NCBI GenBank assembly: GCA_937896895.1
Contig: CALBNV010000066.1
Location: forward strand, 62,001-126,000
Length of the DNA: 64,000 bases
Direction: 5' to 3'
Origin: an uncultured Bacteroidales bacterium
GTDB taxonomy: Bacteria > Bacteroidota > Bacteroidia > Bacteroidales > F082
The position numbers and the translations under genes were made by a program. Numbering within the stretch: the first letter of the stretch is position 1; every line of letters begins with the position of its first letter. Shown in pieces: positions 60,919 to 64,000 of the stretch. Below the pieces are notes generated by a model, which worked only from the letters and a program-made list of their open reading frames with translations, made no database searches and was not told where the DNA came from.

Positions 60919-62754
60919 ATGAAAAACATCACAACACATTCAATCAAATCATCAATTACATTGCTCTGCCTAATGTTGCTTGGCATCACGTCGTTGGCGC
61001 AGAACACGTCGCCGTTGAAAGTCATAGAGTTCCGGATGATACCCAATGGCATAATGGACGAGGGGAGGCTGGAGAAGAACCAGCGTACGGATCTCGACGA
61101 CAACCCGGTGTGCGAGATAAAGGTGAAGGCGCAGGGCTTCGACGAGGGAGTGATGCAGCGTTTCAAGTTCTCGGCGGACGGGCCGTGGATCACGAAGGTG
61201 GAGTTCGACGACAAGAACGAGTGGCGCATATACCTGTCGTCGAACAGGCGAGGCTCGCTGAAGATAAAATACCAGGGCGACTGCGTCTTTGACTTTCCGG
61301 GTGAGCTTAAGCCGAAGAAGATCTACGAGCTGACTCTCGGCATGGAGACGGCGACGCTGGTGATAAGGACCTCTCCGTCGGACGCGGCGATTTACATCGA
61401 CGGCGAGAGGGCGGGGACGGGCTATGCGAGCAAGGCCGTGTCGATAGGCGCGGAACACCGCTACAAGGTCGTGTGCGACGACTATTATCCGGAGGAGAAT
61501 GTGGTGCTGTTCAACAGCAGCGAAAGGAAAGAGCTGGATGTCGAGCTTGCGCCGAATTTCGGATACATCACGGTGAAGAGCACGCCTTCTGGCGCGGACG
61601 TATATGTTGATGACAAGAAGGCCGGCGTTACGCCGTACCAGATGAAGAAGATTAGTGTCGGGCAGCACGTGGTGGAGCTGCGTATGGCGGGCTACGAGCC
61701 GTTCGCCGACATGGTGACGATAAAGGCCGGCGAGGTGGACAGACAGTTTGAGGATGTGACGCTTGAAGCCGTGCTGGTGGCGACGGGTACCATAGTTCTC
61801 GAGTCCAACCCTTCTGGTGCGGTGATAACGATAGACGGCCGGCAGTACGGGCAGACACCGAAGACGCTGACGGACTTCCCCGTTGGGACATACACGGTGT
61901 ATTTCGCCAAGGAGGGCTACCAGAACCTCGCGCAGAACCTCGACCTTAAGGACGGCGGGCGCGAGACGCTGTCGGTGACGATGAGCAAGACTTCCGTGCT
62001 GCAGCAGACAGTATCGGCGGACGGTACTGTGGCAGGTACGAGCGGCAGCTCGGCGGCAGCCAACAAGACCTTCACGGTTAACGGAGTCTCCTTCGAGATG
62101 GTGACTGTCAAGGGCGGCACGTTCACGATGGGCGCGACCTCCGAGCAGGGGAGCGACGCCGATAGTGACGAGAAACCGACCCACAGCGTGACGTTGAGTG
62201 ACTACTACATAGGTAAGTTCGAAGTTACTCAGGAACTCTGGGAGGCGGTGATGGGGAGCAACCCGAGCCATTTCAAAGGGAGCAACCTTCCTGTTGAAAA
62301 GGTCAGCTGGAACGACTGCCAGATGTTTGTAAAGAATCTTAACAGCCTGACGGGGAAGAACTTCCGTCTTCCTACGGAGGCGGAGTGGGAGTACGCTGCG
62401 AGGGGCGGAAACAAGAGCAAAGGGGACAAGTACAGCGGTAGTAACGACAAAAACGATGTGGCGTGGTACGATGACAACAGCGGTGGCAGGACTCGTCCCG
62501 TTGGCACTAAGTCGCCTAACGAGCTTGGCATTCACGACATGAGCGGCAACGTGTGGGAGTGGTGTCAGGACTGGTACGGGAACTACGGCAGCGGATCACA
62601 TACCAACCCTCAGGGGGCATCATCGGGGTCATACCGCGTGTACCGTGGCGGTGGCTGGAGCAGCGATGCGGAGTACTGCCGCGTTTCGAATCGCAGCAAC
62701 TACTCGCCTGTCCGCGGCAGCAACCTCGGCTTCCGCGTGGTCCTCATCCCATAG
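60919..62754 (+). CDS. PEGA-repeat protein with C-terminal SUMF1 (formylglycine-generating-like) domain
   Basis: 611 aa. A signal peptide (cleavage near SLAQ, residue 28) precedes a beta-rich region and three PEGA domains (about residues 148-215, 216-285 and 290-350: 'TSPSDAAIYIDGERAGTG', 'STPSGADVYVDDKKAGVTPY', 'SNPSGAVITIDGRQYGQTPK'). Residues ~390-611 form a SUMF1/C-type-lectin-like fold: 'GGTFTMGAT', 'FRLPTEAEWEYAARGG', 'GNVWEWCQDWYG', 'RVYRGGGWSSDAEYC' and 'NLGFRVV'. In many Bacteroidota such domains bind ligands rather than make formylglycine. The last ~37 residues resemble a DGR variable region. It is divergent from the A2M operon. Confidence 0.9.
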   Translation: MKNITTHSIKSSITLLCLMLLGITSLAQNTSPLKVIEFRMIPNGIMDEGRLEKNQRTDLDDNPVCEIKVKAQGFDEGVMQRFKFSADGPWITKVEFDDKNEWRIYLSSNRRGSLKIKYQGDCVFDFPGELKPKKIYELTLGMETATLVIRTSPSDAAIYIDGERAGTGYASKAVSIGAEHRYKVVCDDYYPEENVVLFNSSERKELDVELAPNFGYITVKSTPSGADVYVDDKKAGVTPYQMKKISVGQHVVELRMAGYEPFADMVTIKAGEVDRQFEDVTLEAVLVATGTIVLESNPSGAVITIDGRQYGQTPKTLTDFPVGTYTVYFAKEGYQNLAQNLDLKDGGRETLSVTMSKTSVLQQTVSADGTVAGTSGSSAAANKTFTVNGVSFEMVTVKGGTFTMGATSEQGSDADSDEKPTHSVTLSDYYIGKFEVTQELWEAVMGSNPSHFKGSNLPVEKVSWNDCQMFVKNLNSLTGKNFRLPTEAEWEYAARGGNKSKGDKYSGSNDKNDVAWYDDNSGGRTRPVGTKSPNELGIHDMSGNVWEWCQDWYGNYGSGSHTNPQGASSGSYRVYRGGGWSSDAEYCRVSNRSNYSPVRGSNLGFRVVLIP

Positions 62755-62831
62755 TTTAACAGGTGGGGCATCCGTCTCATCCGTGGCGAAAAGAGAAGAG
62801 GGATAATGCGAAACCGTGGCGTTTCAAATGG

Positions 62832-62859
62832 GTAGAGACGGTGCATGCACCGTCTCTAC
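62832..62859. repeat. 28-bp perfect palindrome, REP-like
   Basis: GTAGAGACGGTGCA and its exact complement. It shares the GTAGAGACG start with the GACGCGAT palindromes of the RAYT region but has a different core, and could also terminate the SUMF1-gene transcript. Confidence 0.8.
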
Positions 62860-62932
62860 GTTTTTTCGCTGTCGGCAATGGACGCAGCCGCACATGGCGA
62901 CGGAGCAGACGGGAAACGCGGATAACAACAAG

Positions 62933-63094
62933 AGTTTGCTCCACTTCGCTGTCGCTACGCTCGTAATGACGGGCGGTTTGTTTAAAAAAACTAAATAATA
63001 GTTGAAGTGTTGCGGCGAAGCCGCAACACTTCAACTATTTTATACCACCAAACGATGCCGTCCTTGCGAGCGACCGCAGGGAGTCGAGCAATCT
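62933..63094. repeat. MITE-like repeat element with inverted arms, copy 2
   Basis: The left arm (62933-62970, ending GCTACGCTCGTAATGAC) and right arm (63059-63094, containing GCGAGCGACCGCAGGGAGTC) are inverted relative to each other, as in the element at 16570. Between them a long perfect hairpin (62997-63039) is centred on GAA. The 524-bp gap 62755-63278 holds this element, the palindrome at 62832 and the glyA terminator, with no convincing gene. Confidence 0.6.
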
Positions 63095-63202
63095 CCGGCG
63101 CAATACGTAGTGAAGCAGACAGCAATCGAAATGACGGTAAACCGCAGCGAAAAATTCATGCGATTCGTGCCATTCGTTCAATCCGTGGTGAAAATTTTTG
63201 TG

Positions 63203-63244
63203 TAAAAAAAGAGCGCACCAAAACCTCACGTCTTGATGCACTCT
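63203..63244 (-). terminator. Terminator of glyA
   Basis: On the minus strand AGAGTGCA and TGCGCTCT pair (one G-U) and are followed by seven T. It lies 35 bp after the glyA stop. Confidence 0.65.
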
Positions 63245-63278
63245 CTTAACTCTACTCTCTACTCTCTTAACCCTGAGA

Positions 63279-64000
63279 TTACCAGGCGAAGAGCGGGTAG
63301 TCGGCCATGATGGCGTTGACTTTCTCCTTCACCATGTTGATCTTGGTGTCAGGTGCTGTCTTCGCGACCGGGTCGATTGCCGAGATGACGTCGTCGATCA
63401 TGTCAACGATCGGTTCCATCATGTCTTCCTTCAAGCCACGTGTCGTGATGGCCGGCGTGCCGATGCGGAGACCTGACGTGAGGAACGGTGAGCGGCTGTC
63501 GAACGGCACCATGTTCTTGTTGACGGTGATGTCGGCGAGGACAAGCGTGTTCTCGACCATCTTGCCTGTGATCTCCGGGAACTTGGTGCGCAGGTCGATG
63601 AGCATCAGGTGGTTGTCGGTGCCGCCGCTGATGATTTTGTAGCCTCTCTCGTTGAATGCCTTTGCCATCGCAGCGGCGTTCTTCTTCACCTGGAGGATGT
63701 ATTCGAAGTATTCATCTGACAATGCCTCGCCGAAAGCGACTGCCTTTGACGCGATGACGTGCTCGAGCGGGCCGCCCTGCACGCCCGGGAACACCGCGCT
63801 GTTGAGCAGCGCCGACATCATCTTCACTTCGCCCTTCGGTGTCGTGTAGCCCCACGGGTTCTCGAAGTCCTCGCGCATCATGATCATGCCGCCGCGTGGT
63901 CCGCGGAGTGTCTTGTGTGTCGTCGTGGTGACGATGTGGCAGTATTCGAGCGGGTCGTTGAGGATGCCGCGTGCGATGAGACCTGCCGGGTGGCTGATGT
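63279..64000 (-). CDS. glyA: Serine hydroxymethyltransferase, 5' end outside the window
   Basis: The C-terminal ~240 residues are present; the gene runs off the right edge. The PLP-lysine motif 'HIVTTTTHKTLRGPRGG' is encoded at about 63,891-63,941, and 'FPGVQGGPLEHVIASKAVAF', 'ISGGTDNHLMLIDLR' and 'LRIGTPAITTRG' follow. GlyA interconverts serine and glycine with tetrahydrofolate and supplies one-carbon units. The end 'ADYPLFAW' is a normal C-terminus. Confidence 0.95.
   Translation of the reverse strand, partial: ISHPAGLIARGILNDPLEYCHIVTTTTHKTLRGPRGGMIMMREDFENPWGYTTPKGEVKMMSALLNSAVFPGVQGGPLEHVIASKAVAFGEALSDEYFEYILQVKKNAAAMAKAFNERGYKIISGGTDNHLMLIDLRTKFPEITGKMVENTLVLADITVNKNMVPFDSRSPFLTSGLRIGTPAITTRGLKEDMMEPIVDMIDDVISAIDPVAKTAPDTKINMVKEKVNAIMADYPLFAW

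Noticed and set aside
60970..62535. Antisense reading frame of 521 aa opposite the PEGA/SUMF1 gene
   Set aside because: The sense strand has clear PEGA and SUMF1 domains, a strong Shine-Dalgarno and a promoter; the antisense frame is Arg/His/Leu-rich without motifs.
62755..63205. Short reading frames in the gap after the SUMF1 gene
   Set aside because: They run through palindromes and MITE-like arms, lack ribosome-binding sites and have no family features.

Overview
The window reads as a chromosomal piece of an anaerobic, gut-type member of the Bacteroidales (Bacteroidota). Several things point that way: the -7 promoter box TAnnTTTG (mostly TATCTTTG, TATTTTTG or TAATTTTG) lies in front of most transcription units; there are type IX secretion parts (a PorV/PorQ-family porin, a T9SS plug protein, a possible T9SS substrate); there is a one-chain pyruvate:ferredoxin oxidoreductase, an exo-sialidase, and a PBP1C/alpha-2-macroglobulin pair; and REP-like palindromes occur with a matching RAYT transposase. 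I cannot name genus or species.

Layout. 1-6.7 kb: the 3' part of a large secreted protein, a PorV/PorQ-family protein, greA with a hairpin in its leader, a HIT protein and a THUMP-type RNA methyltransferase. 6.8-15.1 kb: an envelope-polymer neighbourhood with an acyltransferase, a GH5-like lipoprotein, two LtaS-type phosphoglycerol transferase paralogues facing each other, and a GDPD-like lipoprotein. 15.3-24.8 kb: tyrS, a small Cys-cluster membrane protein, two DUF4143-type AAA ATPases, a T9SS plug-apbE operon, and priA. 24.9-27.4 kb: an ExbB/ExbD operon and tRNA-Ser(GGA). 27.6-32.2 kb: ansA, tatD, hflX, trpS and an FtsB/DivIC-like gene. 32.2-39.7 kb: a sialidase, a His/Cys-repeat lipoprotein, the PFOR gene, a small lipoprotein, a RAYT transposase carrying REP palindromes inside its own reading frame, and a cupin lipoprotein.

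39.98-51.1 kb is the accessory heart of the window: a seven-gene, one-direction operon with one recognisable promoter. The order is PLD-like/SNF2 helicase, DUF4391, GIY-YIG nuclease, type III-like DNA methyltransferase (Mod), DUF1016 PDDEXK nuclease, type III-like restriction helicase-nuclease (Res), and a membrane-anchored NERD nuclease with a zinc finger. The methyltransferase has an AT-rich central block and the GIY-YIG gene is AT-rich as well, which looks like mosaic assembly. A 101-bp direct repeat with two mismatches brackets the region; its left copy is part of the RAYT gene and its right copy lies just past the last defence gene.

51.3-64 kb returns to core genes: a small membrane protein with 5-formyl-THF cyclo-ligase, a DUF3332 protein, the A2M-pbpC operon, a divergent PEGA/SUMF1 protein whose C-terminus resembles the variable region of a diversity-generating retroelement, a 524-bp repeat-rich gap, and the 3' part of glyA. 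Small repeats (23-bp and 42-bp tandem duplications, a ~33-bp-period array before an ATPase gene, MITE-like elements) are spread through the window.
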